NCBI GenBank assembly: GCA_003560165.1
Contig: PWJC01000052.1
Coordinates: 1 to 63,161, forward strand
Source: Bacteroidales bacterium
GTDB lineage: Bacteria; Bacteroidota; Bacteroidia; Bacteroidales; UBA7960
DNA length: 63,161 bases
Reading direction: 5' to 3'
How positions within the stretch are numbered: the stretch's first letter is position 1; every line of letters begins with the position of its first letter. The translations under genes and the position numbers were made by a program. Positions 36,964-45,598 of this stretch are shown here, piece by piece. A model generated the notes under the pieces. The model searched no databases. It saw only the letters and a list, made by a program, of their open reading frames with translations, and was not told the DNA's origin.

Positions 36964-38526
36964 ATGGAAAAAATTGACCTTCACGATTTTGAATTTCAGC
37001 TGAACATCAGGAAGCTACGGGAAGAGGATTTTGATCAGCTGGTGGCCATGCAAAAGATCTGCTTCCCGGGAATGGAGATATGGACCCGCGACAACATCAG
37101 AAACCAGCTTGAGCGTTTCCCCCAGGGGCAGGTGGTCATTGAGATCGACGGCCGGCTGGTGGCCTCATCGGCCAGCCTGATCATTGACTCAGACGATTTT
37201 GACATGAATATGTCGTGGGATGAGATCTGCGACAAGGGGAATATCGGGACCCACGATCCCGAAGGCGATACGCTGTATGGGATGGAGATCATGGTCCATC
37301 CCGAATTCAGGGGCATGAAACTGGCCACCAGGCTCTATGAGGCACGCAAGGACCTTACCAGGCAATTCAACCTTCGCCGCATTGTGATAGGGGGAAGGTT
37401 GCCCGGGTACAAAAACCATCGCAAACAACTGAGCATCACCGAGTATGTAGACCGGGTAACCAGCCGGGCCATATTCGACCCGGTACTCACCCCCCAGCTG
37501 TCCAATGGCTTTTCGCTAAAAAAGATCATCCGGCAATATACAGATGACAGCGAATCGGGAGGCTACGCCACCTACCTGGAATGGACCAACTTCGACTTTC
37601 AGGAAGAAAAGGAAAAAAAGTTCCTGGCAGCGGCCCCCGTGCGCATTTGCGTGGTGCAGTACCAGATGCGTCCCATCAAAAGCTTCGATGAATTTGCCAT
37701 CCAGAGCGAATATTTTGTCGATGTGGCCTCCGGCTACAAGAGCGACTTCATTCTTTTTCCTGAAATATTCACCCTTCAGCTGCTCTCCCTCTTCCCCATG
37801 GAAGAACCCGGGATGGCGGCAAGGAAAATCGGGGAATTCACCGAGCAATACCTGGAACTCTTCAGTGAACTGGCCATTAAGTACAACATCAACATTCTGG
37901 CAGGTTCCCATTTTACCCCCGAAGGCGACAAACTCTACAACATTGCCTACCTTTTCCAGAGAAACGGAGAAATCGGCAAGCAATACAAACTCCACATCAC
38001 TCCCAACGAAAAAAAATGGTGGGGGGTCCAACCGGGAAACAGCCTGGAGGTCTTTGACACCGACAAGGGGAAGATCTCCATCATGATCTGCTACGACATT
38101 GAATTCCCCGAGCTGGCACGGATGGCCGTTGAACGGGGTGCCAGGCTGATCTTTGTGCCCTTTTGCACCGACGATCGCCAGGGCTACCTGCGGGTGAGGT
38201 ACTGTGCCCAGGCCCGTTGTGTCGAAAACCAGATATTTGTGGCCATTGCCGGGACCGTAGGCAATTTGCCCCAGGTAGACAATATGGACATTCAATACGC
38301 CCAATCGGGCATCTTCACCCCTTCCGACTTTTCCTTTGCTCGTGATGCCATTGCCGGAGAATGCACACCCAATGTAGAAACCGTGATCATCAACGACATT
38401 GACCTGGAGTTGCTCAAAAGGCACAGGAACAGGGGTACGGTCACCAACTGGAACGACCGCCGCACCGACCTTTACCGCATTGTTTCGCTCGACCGGCATT
38501 CACCCGCCCACCATGACGACAGATGA
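36964..38526 (+). CDS. GNAT acetyltransferase fused to carbon-nitrogen hydrolase
   Basis: 520 residues. The N-terminal 210 residues are a GNAT domain (VIEIDGRLVASSASLII, then GMEIMVHPEFRGMKLATRLYEARKDL). The C-terminal 290 residues form a nitrilase-superfamily domain with the Glu-Lys-Cys triad: Glu in ILFPEIF (near 268), Lys in KQYKLHITPNEKKWW (about 341-352) and Cys in IMICYDIEFPE (near 375). Such fusions are known in Bacteroidota and other bacteria; the joint substrate is unknown. It starts 2 bases after the SDR stop. Its own stop overlaps an ATG (ATGA) at 38523. Confidence 0.9.
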   Translation: MEKIDLHDFEFQLNIRKLREEDFDQLVAMQKICFPGMEIWTRDNIRNQLERFPQGQVVIEIDGRLVASSASLIIDSDDFDMNMSWDEICDKGNIGTHDPEGDTLYGMEIMVHPEFRGMKLATRLYEARKDLTRQFNLRRIVIGGRLPGYKNHRKQLSITEYVDRVTSRAIFDPVLTPQLSNGFSLKKIIRQYTDDSESGGYATYLEWTNFDFQEEKEKKFLAAAPVRICVVQYQMRPIKSFDEFAIQSEYFVDVASGYKSDFILFPEIFTLQLLSLFPMEEPGMAARKIGEFTEQYLELFSELAIKYNINILAGSHFTPEGDKLYNIAYLFQRNGEIGKQYKLHITPNEKKWWGVQPGNSLEVFDTDKGKISIMICYDIEFPELARMAVERGARLIFVPFCTDDRQGYLRVRYCAQARCVENQIFVAIAGTVGNLPQVDNMDIQYAQSGIFTPSDFSFARDAIAGECTPNVETVIINDIDLELLKRHRNRGTVTNWNDRRTDLYRIVSLDRHSPAHHDDR

Positions 38527-38588
38527 ACCCTGTTTTTCCTGCGTTCCAGGAAAGAATACCCATTGTTAACCCCCTTAAAAAAAACCCT

Positions 38589-39080
38589 ATGGAAAAGATG
38601 ATTACGTTTGAAAAAAAGGCTTACCGCTGGATGTCTAAGAACTGCATCGTGTTGCTGCGCATCACCATCGGCATCGTGTTCTTCTGGTTCGGTGTGCAAA
38701 AATTCTTCCCCGGAGTGAGCACGGCCGAAGAACTGGCCACCAGGACCATCGAAGTATTGACCTTTGGACTGATGGGCAGGACGGTTTCCATGCCCCTGCT
38801 GGCCATTTGGGAGGTTGCCATCGGCATAATCTACATTTCAGGTAAGGGGTTGCGCATTGGGACCCCCCTGCTTTTCCTGCAGATGATCGGCACCATGACC
38901 CCCCTGGTTTTCTTCCCGGCCGACACCTTCACGGTGGCGCCCCTGATCCCCGAACTGGTTGGTCAGTACATCATCAAGAACATTATTATCATTGCCGGTG
39001 CCATGGTGATCGGCGCCCATAATGTGGGATTGATCCACCTGCATACCGAAGAGGGGGCACGGCCTACCACTGGGCAATAA
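38589..39080 (+). CDS. Small membrane protein (DoxX/DUF417-like)
   Basis: 163 residues with four membrane segments (IVLLRITIGIVFFWFGVQKF, then MPLLAIWEVAIGIIYISG, then LLFLQMIGTMTPLVFF, then IIKNIIIIAGAMVIG). The first segment with WFGVQKFFPG is the pattern of the DoxX/YkgB group, which has no firm function. The start is taken at MEKMITFEKK; an ATG at 38523 overlapping the previous stop would add 22 residues. It overlaps the convergent gene at 39064 by 17 bases. Confidence 0.72.
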   Translation: MEKMITFEKKAYRWMSKNCIVLLRITIGIVFFWFGVQKFFPGVSTAEELATRTIEVLTFGLMGRTVSMPLLAIWEVAIGIIYISGKGLRIGTPLLFLQMIGTMTPLVFFPADTFTVAPLIPELVGQYIIKNIIIIAGAMVIGAHNVGLIHLHTEEGARPTTGQ

Positions 39081-40854
39081 AGGCATCGACAAAATGCCTG
39101 AACCAGGGGTCGTGGTCTGTCAGCTTCAGCGCCACGGCCCCGGGTGAGTCTTCTGTTGCGGCACCTCGCAATTGGTTGGCGGCCTGTACCCCGGCCAGTT
39201 CCTGCAGGAAGGTGGTCTCGGATGGGCGCAGGCCCTGTTCTTTGAGCATCCGGAGTAACAACACGCTGGCCTCGGGAAAGCCTGCAACGGCATAGTTCAT
39301 CACGGCTGTCTGCAGCCTGGTGCGCTCCCCCGAGCCGGCCACATGATCCAGCAGATCGGGATATCGCAGGCAGAGTTCCCGGGCCGGCACTACATAATGG
39401 TCGTTCCCGCCGGCATCATCCAGCAGCCGGAAAAGGTCGGCCTTTTCACGGTAGCGCGTCAGCAGGCGAAAGAGCATGTCGAGGGCTTCCCTGCGTTGGG
39501 GAACAAATGCCGCCCACGACTGCTGGTAGTCGATGGCATATTCCAGATAGGTGCCGGCAAACCCCAGGTCGTCGTTCTGAAGCGCTCTTTCCGCCACCAC
39601 CAGAAAGGAGAGGTACATCCCCCGGTGAGCGCGCTCCAGAAGCCCTTCCAACTCAGGCGGGCAGTCAGCATGCCCTGCAACCTGCAAACAATATCCTTCG
39701 ACCTCAGACAACAGATTGAGTGAAGCGGTCAGACGGTTGTCGGCGATCAGCTGACGGGATTCATCAAAGAACAGGTCAAGCACCTCCCCGGTAAGGGGGG
39801 CAGCGGCTTGTTTCCAGGCCGGAGACAGGCACATTAGCGAATACATCTTCCCAAGGCGTTCCAGGGCCTCCTCTTTCTCTCCGCTTCGTATGTGTTCCCT
39901 TGTCAGAGCCAGCTGAGACGGAATATGAAAGGGGTTGTAGTTGAGGGCCGACAAATAATGTTGCCGGGCTTCGCAGTAGTTGCCGGCCATTTCGAGCAAT
40001 CGGCCATGGCGGTAAAACAGGGAGTCGATATGTTGTATGCCTTGATTGAACGCCAGCCGCAGCGCCCCGGCCCTTTGTTCCAGGAGCTGAATGGCAGGCA
40101 GGTTGCCTTCGGGATCATGACGTTCCGGATCGAGCCATTGGTGAAAGGGGGCATGGCGGAGGCCGGCCAGTAGGGCCTCGGCTTCACACAGCCGGAACTC
40201 CTCCATGATCAGGGTTTCGGGATTGGCGGGATCCAGGCCGTCGAGCAGGGAGGATACTACCGCTAACTGGCCGGGAGCCTCATAATAGCTCCGCAGGGCA
40301 GCATCCCAGCTTTCCAGCCGCCCCTTTACAGACTGGTCGTAATACACAAACAGGCGGTTCAGGTCAATGACGGAATGCTCGCCCAGCCCGGGGCCGGATA
40401 AGACAAGCTCCAACAGGGGCTCACCATTGCCGGGGAAGGTGAGATGGTCAAACCTCAGCTGCTGCTGCAGTTCGCCTTTTGGACCGTATACCGACATCAC
40501 CAGGTCGGCCCTGTCGGGCATCAGCACTTCTTTCAGGCTGAAGTCGCGGTAAGATACATCGCCCGAAATGCGGAGGCAACCGGCGGTAATCCGAAGCTGC
40601 AGCCCCCCCCGGGGGGCGGGCCCGGAAACCACCTCCAGCTGGCCCTGAAGTGTGTAGGAGGTGAATACCCTGAGTTTGCCACTCCCGCGGGCAACCGTCT
40701 GCAGCAATTCGTTTACGGTGGCGGCATGGGGGCCGGGATAAGGGTCGAAGGCAAAGTGCTGTTCAAAGGGGATGGTCAATGGCAAGTCATCCTGGCTGGC
40801 AAAAGCCCGGGAAAAGAACAGCAAAGGCAACAAACAAACAATAAGCAGGCGCAT
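39064..40854 (-). CDS. Large exported protein of unknown function with helical repeats
   Basis: 596 residues; not recognised. A signal peptide is clear (LLIVCLLPLLFFSRAFA), followed by a beta-rich domain (about 30-180: LRVFTSYTLQGQLEVVSG, LRITAGCLRISGDVSY, HLTFPGNGEPLLELVLSG) and then a long helical part (about 190-590) with TPR-like spacing (GNYCEARQHYLSALNYNPFHIPSQ). It is probably periplasmic or in the outer membrane. It could be a scaffold for envelope complexes, but this is a guess. It converges with the DoxX-like gene, with a 17-base overlap. Confidence 0.6.
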   Translation of the reverse strand: MRLLIVCLLPLLFFSRAFASQDDLPLTIPFEQHFAFDPYPGPHAATVNELLQTVARGSGKLRVFTSYTLQGQLEVVSGPAPRGGLQLRITAGCLRISGDVSYRDFSLKEVLMPDRADLVMSVYGPKGELQQQLRFDHLTFPGNGEPLLELVLSGPGLGEHSVIDLNRLFVYYDQSVKGRLESWDAALRSYYEAPGQLAVVSSLLDGLDPANPETLIMEEFRLCEAEALLAGLRHAPFHQWLDPERHDPEGNLPAIQLLEQRAGALRLAFNQGIQHIDSLFYRHGRLLEMAGNYCEARQHYLSALNYNPFHIPSQLALTREHIRSGEKEEALERLGKMYSLMCLSPAWKQAAAPLTGEVLDLFFDESRQLIADNRLTASLNLLSEVEGYCLQVAGHADCPPELEGLLERAHRGMYLSFLVVAERALQNDDLGFAGTYLEYAIDYQQSWAAFVPQRREALDMLFRLLTRYREKADLFRLLDDAGGNDHYVVPARELCLRYPDLLDHVAGSGERTRLQTAVMNYAVAGFPEASVLLLRMLKEQGLRPSETTFLQELAGVQAANQLRGAATEDSPGAVALKLTDHDPWFRHFVDAFIAQW

Positions 40855-40894
40855 AACGGATAATTCAAAAAAACACCCCGACTGTCGGACTTGG

Positions 40895-40902
40895 CAAAGT
40901 TA
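40895..40902 (-). promoter_or_regulatory. -7 box for the helical-repeat gene
   Basis: CAAAGTTA on plus reads TAACTTTG on minus, an exact TAnnTTTG match, 41 bases before the start at 40854. Confidence 0.5.
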
Positions 40903-40982
40903 GTATTTTCCTTATTTCCACAGCCCCTGCCCCGGTCCGGCAAACTGCCCCGGAACCGTAAAGCCTTTTTCCGGGTCAACAA

Positions 40983-41017
40983 ATTGCTGGTTACAAACGC
41001 AATAAAATGTATTTTTG
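40983..41017 (+). promoter_or_regulatory. Promoter of tsaC-kdsA
   Basis: ATTG (40983-40986), 23 bases, then TATTTTTG (41010-41017): an exact -7 box and a one-mismatch -33 box. The -7 box covers the TTG at 41015, so translation must start at the ATG at 41045. Confidence 0.55.
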
Positions 41018-41044
41018 CACATACAAGCATTAACAAACAAACAT

Positions 41045-41665
41045 ATGCTGATAAGGATTCACCCCGAAAACCCGGCCCAACGCCTGATCAAACTCGTTGC
41101 CGACTGCCTGCGGCAGGGCGGTGTGGTCATTTACCCGACCGATACCGTGTACGCCATGGGCTGTGACATTCACCATCCCAAAGCCGTACAAAGGGTCGCC
41201 CAGATAAAAGGCATCAAGGCCGAAAAGGCGAATTTTTCGCTGATCTGTCACGATCTGAGCAATCTCTCCGACCTTTGCCGGCCCTTTCCGACTGCGGTGT
41301 ACAAAGCCATGAAAAAAGCCCTTCCCGGCCCTTATACCTTTATTCTGAACGCCAACAACAACGTACCGAAAATTTTTCAAAGCCGGAAAAAGACCGTTGG
41401 CATCCGTATACCCGACAACCGCATCACCAGGGAGATTGTCAGGGAACTGGGCAATCCCATTATTTCCACCTCGGTGTACGACAACGACGAGATCCTCGAA
41501 TATACCACCGACCCGGAACTCATACACGAAAATTACCAGAACCTGGTCGACATCGTTATTGACGGAGGCAATGGCGACAACCAGGCCTCGACAGTCATCG
41601 ACTGCACTGGAGAGACCATGGAGCTGATTCGTCAGGGCAAGGGCCCAATTGACCCCATCCTTTAA
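41045..41665 (+). CDS. tsaC: L-threonylcarbamoyladenylate synthase (Sua5/YrdC/TsaC family)
   Basis: 206 residues. It makes threonylcarbamoyl-AMP for the t6A37 modification of tRNAs that read ANN codons. Visible motifs are GGVVIYPTDTVYAMGCDI, QRVAQIKGIKAEKANFSLIC, LPGPYTFILNAN and GIRIPDNRITREIV. It has only the YrdC domain (short TsaC form, without the Sua5 extension). The start is MLIRIHPENPAQ. It is followed after 17 bases by kdsA. Confidence 0.92.
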   Translation: MLIRIHPENPAQRLIKLVADCLRQGGVVIYPTDTVYAMGCDIHHPKAVQRVAQIKGIKAEKANFSLICHDLSNLSDLCRPFPTAVYKAMKKALPGPYTFILNANNNVPKIFQSRKKTVGIRIPDNRITREIVRELGNPIISTSVYDNDEILEYTTDPELIHENYQNLVDIVIDGGNGDNQASTVIDCTGETMELIRQGKGPIDPIL

Positions 41666-41682
41666 TCCCAAACGGCCCCGGC

Positions 41683-42504
41683 ATGCACCAGACCCTCGAA
41701 CAGATATTTACCCCCGCTCCACCGGCTTCCCGTCCTTTTTTCCTGATCGCCGGCCCCTGCGTGCTGGAGGACGAAGACATGGGATTTGTGATCGCCGACC
41801 GCCTGGCCGCCATCGCCCGGTCGATGTACATCCCTTTTGTTTTCAAGGCCTCCTACAAAAAAGCCAACCGGACCAGGCTCGACAGCTTTTCGGGACTGGG
41901 CGACGAAAAAGCCCTCGATCTGCTGGGGGCCATCCGGCAGCAATGCGGAGTGGCCGTGCTTACCGATGTGCATACCGCCCAGGAGGCCAGCCTGGCAGCA
42001 AGCCGGGCAGACATCCTTCAGATCCCCGCCTTCCTCTGCCGCCAAACCGAATTGCTGATGGCGGCAGGAAAGACAGGCAGGGCAGTAAACATCAAGAAAG
42101 GGCAATTCCTGTCTCCTTCCTCTATGGGCTTCGCCACCGAAAAGGTGATGGCCTCGGGCAACAACAGGGTGATGCTTACCGAAAGGGGGTCTTGCTTTGG
42201 TTACGGCGACCTGGTGGTGGATTTTCGCAGCATCCCCATCATGCAACAGTTGAAGGTCCCGGTGGTCCTCGACGCAACCCATTCGCTGCAGCAGCCCGAT
42301 CAGGGCAAAGGTGTGAGCGGTGGCCTGCCCCATCTGATAGAGACCATTGCAAAAGCGGGGATCGCTGCAGGGGCCGACGGATTGTTCATTGAAACCCATC
42401 CCGACCCGGGCAGGGCGAAATCGGACGGCGCCAATATGATAAAACTCGACAAGGTAGAAGCCCTGCTTGAAAAGCTGCTGAAGATCAAATCGGCCCTTGG
42501 ATAA
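41683..42504 (+). CDS. kdsA: 3-deoxy-8-phosphooctulonate synthase
   Basis: 273 residues, standard length. KdsA condenses phosphoenolpyruvate with arabinose-5-phosphate to Kdo-8-phosphate for lipopolysaccharide. Motifs are FFLIAGPCVLEDEDMGF, VFKASYKKANRTRLDSFSG, TDVHTAQEA, FLCRQTELLMAAG, VNIKKGQFLSP and GLFIETHPDPGRAKSDGANM. It shows that the cell makes Kdo-containing lipid A core, as a didermic organism would. It converges with the M23 gene, with 4 bases between the stops. Confidence 0.96.
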   Translation: MHQTLEQIFTPAPPASRPFFLIAGPCVLEDEDMGFVIADRLAAIARSMYIPFVFKASYKKANRTRLDSFSGLGDEKALDLLGAIRQQCGVAVLTDVHTAQEASLAASRADILQIPAFLCRQTELLMAAGKTGRAVNIKKGQFLSPSSMGFATEKVMASGNNRVMLTERGSCFGYGDLVVDFRSIPIMQQLKVPVVLDATHSLQQPDQGKGVSGGLPHLIETIAKAGIAAGADGLFIETHPDPGRAKSDGANMIKLDKVEALLEKLLKIKSALG

Positions 42505-42508
42505 GGAT

Positions 42509-43789
42509 CTAAGCTGCCTCTTGCAGGGACAAAGGCATGGCTTCCAGCCTGGCCCTGAGATCCCTCACCACCTCCCGGAATGCTTCCAGGTATTCGTCGG
42601 GCAGCGGGTCTCCACTGGGAAACTCCAGCCGCAGATGATCCACCTGCTGTCCGTTTTTCCAGAAACGGAAACAAACATGGGGCCCGGTGGCCAGTCCGGT
42701 GCTGCCCACATAACCGATCACATCGCCCTGCGATACCGATGCACCCCTGCGAATGCCACTGGCAAAGCGCGACATGTGGAGGTATTGGGTCTCGTAGACC
42801 GAATTATGCCTTATGCGCACATAATTGCCGTTGCCCCGGGTATAGGAAGCCTGGGTAACGACCCCGTCGCCCACGGCAAGAATCGGGGTGCCGTGAGGGG
42901 CAGCATAATCGGTACCGTAATGAGGGCGGCGGTCGCCGTGAATCGGGTGCAGCCGCGAATGCGAATACCGCGACGAAATGCGCCCAAACTCCAGGGGGGC
43001 ACGTAAAAACACCTTTCGCAGATTGTTGCCCTGGGCATCAAAATATCCGCTGATGGTGTCGGCCTCGAACAAATACCCTTCAATTTCCCTGCCCCTGTGT
43101 ACAAAGCGAACTGCCTCCACCCGCGAAACCCCAACACGGCGTTCGCCAACGTAGTCTTCTTCGAACAACACCCTGAAGCTGTCCCCTGCCTGAATGCGGT
43201 AAAAATCGACCGACCAGGCCAGGATGCGCGCAAGCTGAACAGCCAGCTGGGGATGGAGGTCGTTGTCAATAAGTGCATTCCACAAAGAAGAGCTGATGAC
43301 CCCCGAGGCCTCCCGGCGATGTTGCTGAACCTCCCTGGCCGAGCGGCTGATCCTGACAGAGTCGGTGAAATCGATCAGCAGGTATTCCAGATCGGATATC
43401 TCATAAACAAAATAATGCAAGGGTGCCTCCCGGATTTCGGGCAGGTAGGCAAAATACCTGTTCCCGCTGCGTATCCTCCTCGGGCTAAACACATCGCCCA
43501 TCTGCCTGGCGACCCTGTCGATGTCCGATGCCGTGAAGCCGAATCCGCCCAGAATATGCGACAAGGTATGCCGGGGCCCCACCAGCCCCGACTCAATATG
43601 GTAGAGGCCGGCCGGGATGCCAAACTCATCGGCAGGGTTTTCTTCCTTCAGGGCTTCTTCTTCCGTTTCGGGGTATACGATCAGGGCTGCCTCCTCCTTT
43701 TTCAACAATACGAGACAGGCCAAAAGGGCAACAGAGCCCATCAGAAAAAGAAGCCTTAAAAATGCCGGGCGAAGAATTGGTAGATGCAT
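42509..43789 (-). CDS. M23 family (LytM-type) peptidoglycan DD-metallopeptidase
   Basis: 426 residues. One N-terminal membrane segment (FLRLLFLMGSVALLACLVLL) anchors the protein; a long linker with an OapA/LysM-like region follows, then an M23 domain from about residue 270. The first zinc motif is HYGTDYA (near 288). The usual second motif HxH is here GPHVCFRFW (near 367-371), so one ligand position holds Cys instead of His. The protein would cut peptidoglycan crosslinks or act as a regulator in the periplasm. It is followed by kdsA in the convergent direction. Confidence 0.88.
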   Translation of the reverse strand: MHLPILRPAFLRLLFLMGSVALLACLVLLKKEEAALIVYPETEEEALKEENPADEFGIPAGLYHIESGLVGPRHTLSHILGGFGFTASDIDRVARQMGDVFSPRRIRSGNRYFAYLPEIREAPLHYFVYEISDLEYLLIDFTDSVRISRSAREVQQHRREASGVISSSLWNALIDNDLHPQLAVQLARILAWSVDFYRIQAGDSFRVLFEEDYVGERRVGVSRVEAVRFVHRGREIEGYLFEADTISGYFDAQGNNLRKVFLRAPLEFGRISSRYSHSRLHPIHGDRRPHYGTDYAAPHGTPILAVGDGVVTQASYTRGNGNYVRIRHNSVYETQYLHMSRFASGIRRGASVSQGDVIGYVGSTGLATGPHVCFRFWKNGQQVDHLRLEFPSGDPLPDEYLEAFREVVRDLRARLEAMPLSLQEAA

Positions 43790-43807
43790 CGGTTTGAAGG
43801 TTTTTCA

Positions 43808-44383
43808 TCAGGGGTTAAGAATAAGCAGGCTGGTAAACACCAGATTGAAAATATGGGATAGTCCCAGCAGGATAAAGAAGCTCACCAGGGTATAACCGAT
43901 CCGGTGGTGCCCGGGAGTTTCCATGAGGTAGCCGCAACCGGCCCAAAACAGGTAGGCCGTATAGAGCAAGCCCAGCCAGCGCAGGGGCGAAAGCCCCGGG
44001 CTGAGGGCCGAAACGGGCAGAAACAGCATATAGGGGGTATAGGCGGCCATCACCAACAACATGGCCATGCCGGCCGAGGGCTTGCTGTTAAAAGGCTTAC
44101 CCAGCTTGGCAATGAGGTGTGAGCCGAGCCAGATAGACAGCAAATACCCCGAAAGGCTGATCAGGAAAATACCGGCCAGCTGGTCGCCCCTGAGATCCAA
44201 GCCCCCGGGCTGATAGAGCAAAGCCCTGGCCATCCGCCCTGCCGAGCCAACGACCAACAGGGGCAGGCCATAGGCAAGCAGGAAAGAGTTCGCCGCGGGG
44301 GGCGATCCGGCCATGGCTTCGAAATAAGACCGGGGCCGGAAAAGAATTCCTGAAATGATGCGCAGGTTCTGCTTTTTGTCCAT
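43808..44383 (-). CDS. Yip1-domain membrane protein
   Basis: 191 residues with five or so membrane segments (LLAYGLPLLVVGSAGRMA, IFLISLSGYLLSIWLGSHLI, GMAMLLVMAAYTPYMLFL, LRWLGLLYTAYLFWAGCGYL and LVSFFILLGLSHIFNLVF). The layout is that of bacterial YIP1-family proteins; function unknown. The upstream gap (44384-44680) holds its -7 box and the xerD promoters. Confidence 0.7.
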   Translation of the reverse strand: MDKKQNLRIISGILFRPRSYFEAMAGSPPAANSFLLAYGLPLLVVGSAGRMARALLYQPGGLDLRGDQLAGIFLISLSGYLLSIWLGSHLIAKLGKPFNSKPSAGMAMLLVMAAYTPYMLFLPVSALSPGLSPLRWLGLLYTAYLFWAGCGYLMETPGHHRIGYTLVSFFILLGLSHIFNLVFTSLLILNP

Positions 44384-44417
44384 GAAATGAGGTTGGTTTG
44401 GCCGGGGTTTGCGGTTT

Positions 44418-44425
44418 CAAAGATA
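44418..44425 (-). promoter_or_regulatory. -7 box for the Yip1-like gene
   Basis: CAAAGATA on plus reads TATCTTTG on minus, an exact TAnnTTTG match, about 35 bases before the start. Confidence 0.5.
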
Positions 44426-44621
44426 CATGAACTTTTCTTTATGGAGAAGCACATTCATGACAGCTGTTCATCAGCAAAAATGCTTCCGGGCTTCGCAGAA
44501 AGCGGGGATGTCCTTCTTTTAAAACACGAAATATTTCCCTGGCAAAGGATCCCATTGGCCTGAACGGCTGATGCAGGCGGCAGGCTTGTCTGCGCAGAGA
44601 AAAAAACCAGCCGGACTGCCG

Positions 44622-44647
44622 TATATTTGCCAGGGGTTGTAACTTTG
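44622..44647 (+). promoter_or_regulatory. Two -7 boxes before xerD
   Basis: TATATTTG (44622-44629) and TAACTTTG (44640-44647) both match TAnnTTTG exactly. The second is 34 bases before the xerD start and gives the more usual leader. Confidence 0.5.
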
Positions 44648-44680
44648 TGATGCAACCGGGTACTCCGAAAATAATCCCTT

Positions 44681-45598
44681 ATGAGCTGGGAAATATGGAA
44701 AAAGGGCTTTGCCAATTACCTTAAGCTGGAAAGGTCGCTCTCCGACCACTCCATTGCCGCCTACCTTGCCGATGTCGACAAGCTGGTTGCCTATTTCGGG
44801 CACATACAGCAACCCACAGCCCCCGAGCAGGCAGATGCCGGCATGTTGTCGGGTTTTGCAGCCTGGTTGCATTCGTTGGGTATCGGTGAACTCACCCAGG
44901 CAAGGATCATCTCGGGGGTGAGGGCCTTTTACAAATACCTTCTCATAGAAGATGCCATCGACAGCAATCCTGCCGCCGCAATGGAAACACCCCGGGCCCG
45001 CCGAAAGCTGCCCGGGGTACTCTCGGTACACGAGATCCAGCGTATGATAGCGATCATCGACCTGAGCAAACCCTACGGACAGCGCAACCGGGCCATCATT
45101 GAAACCCTCTATGGCTGCGGCTTGCGGGTGAGCGAACTCCTGCAGCTGAAAATCTCCGACCTCTATGCCGCAGAGGAGTACCTCCGGATTACCGGCAAGG
45201 GAAACAAGCAACGCCTGGTACCCATCGGCAGGGAGGCCCTCAGGCATATCGGCCTCTACCTGGAAGGAAGCAGGATGCAGCTTGCCGCTGACAGAGCCTA
45301 CAGTGATCACCTGTTTTTGAACCGTCACGGCAAGTCGCTGAGCCGCGTCGCAATTTTCAACCTGGTAAAGGAACTGAGCCGGGCTGCGGGCATCGGAAAG
45401 CAGGTAAGCCCCCACACCTTCCGCCACAGTTTTGCCACCCACCTGGTAGAAGGGGGCGCCGACCTCAGGGCAGTCCAGGACATGCTGGGGCATGAATCCA
45501 TCACCACCACGGAGATCTATACCCACCTGAGCCGCGAATACCTCCGCGAAACCTTGCTATCCTTCCACCCCCGTGCGGGCCATGAGGGTGTCAGCTGA
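44681..45598 (+). CDS. xerD: Tyrosine recombinase XerD
   Basis: 305 residues. XerD resolves chromosome dimers at dif with XerC. The N-terminal SAM-like core-binding domain (1 to about 95) is followed by the catalytic domain: Arg in LYGCGLRVSELLQL, His-x-x-Arg in HTFRHSFATHL, His in MLGHESITTTEIYTH with Tyr as the nucleophile. All catalytic residues are present. No integron or mobile element surrounds it, so it fits a housekeeping role. The 3' end overlaps hemW (convergent) by 8 bases. Confidence 0.93.
   Translation: MSWEIWKKGFANYLKLERSLSDHSIAAYLADVDKLVAYFGHIQQPTAPEQADAGMLSGFAAWLHSLGIGELTQARIISGVRAFYKYLLIEDAIDSNPAAAMETPRARRKLPGVLSVHEIQRMIAIIDLSKPYGQRNRAIIETLYGCGLRVSELLQLKISDLYAAEEYLRITGKGNKQRLVPIGREALRHIGLYLEGSRMQLAADRAYSDHLFLNRHGKSLSRVAIFNLVKELSRAAGIGKQVSPHTFRHSFATHLVEGGADLRAVQDMLGHESITTTEIYTHLSREYLRETLLSFHPRAGHEGVS

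Noticed and set aside
44681..45598. XerD as the integrase of a mobile element
   Set aside because: All features fit chromosomal XerD; there is no attachment-site repeat, no cargo genes and no composition change around it.
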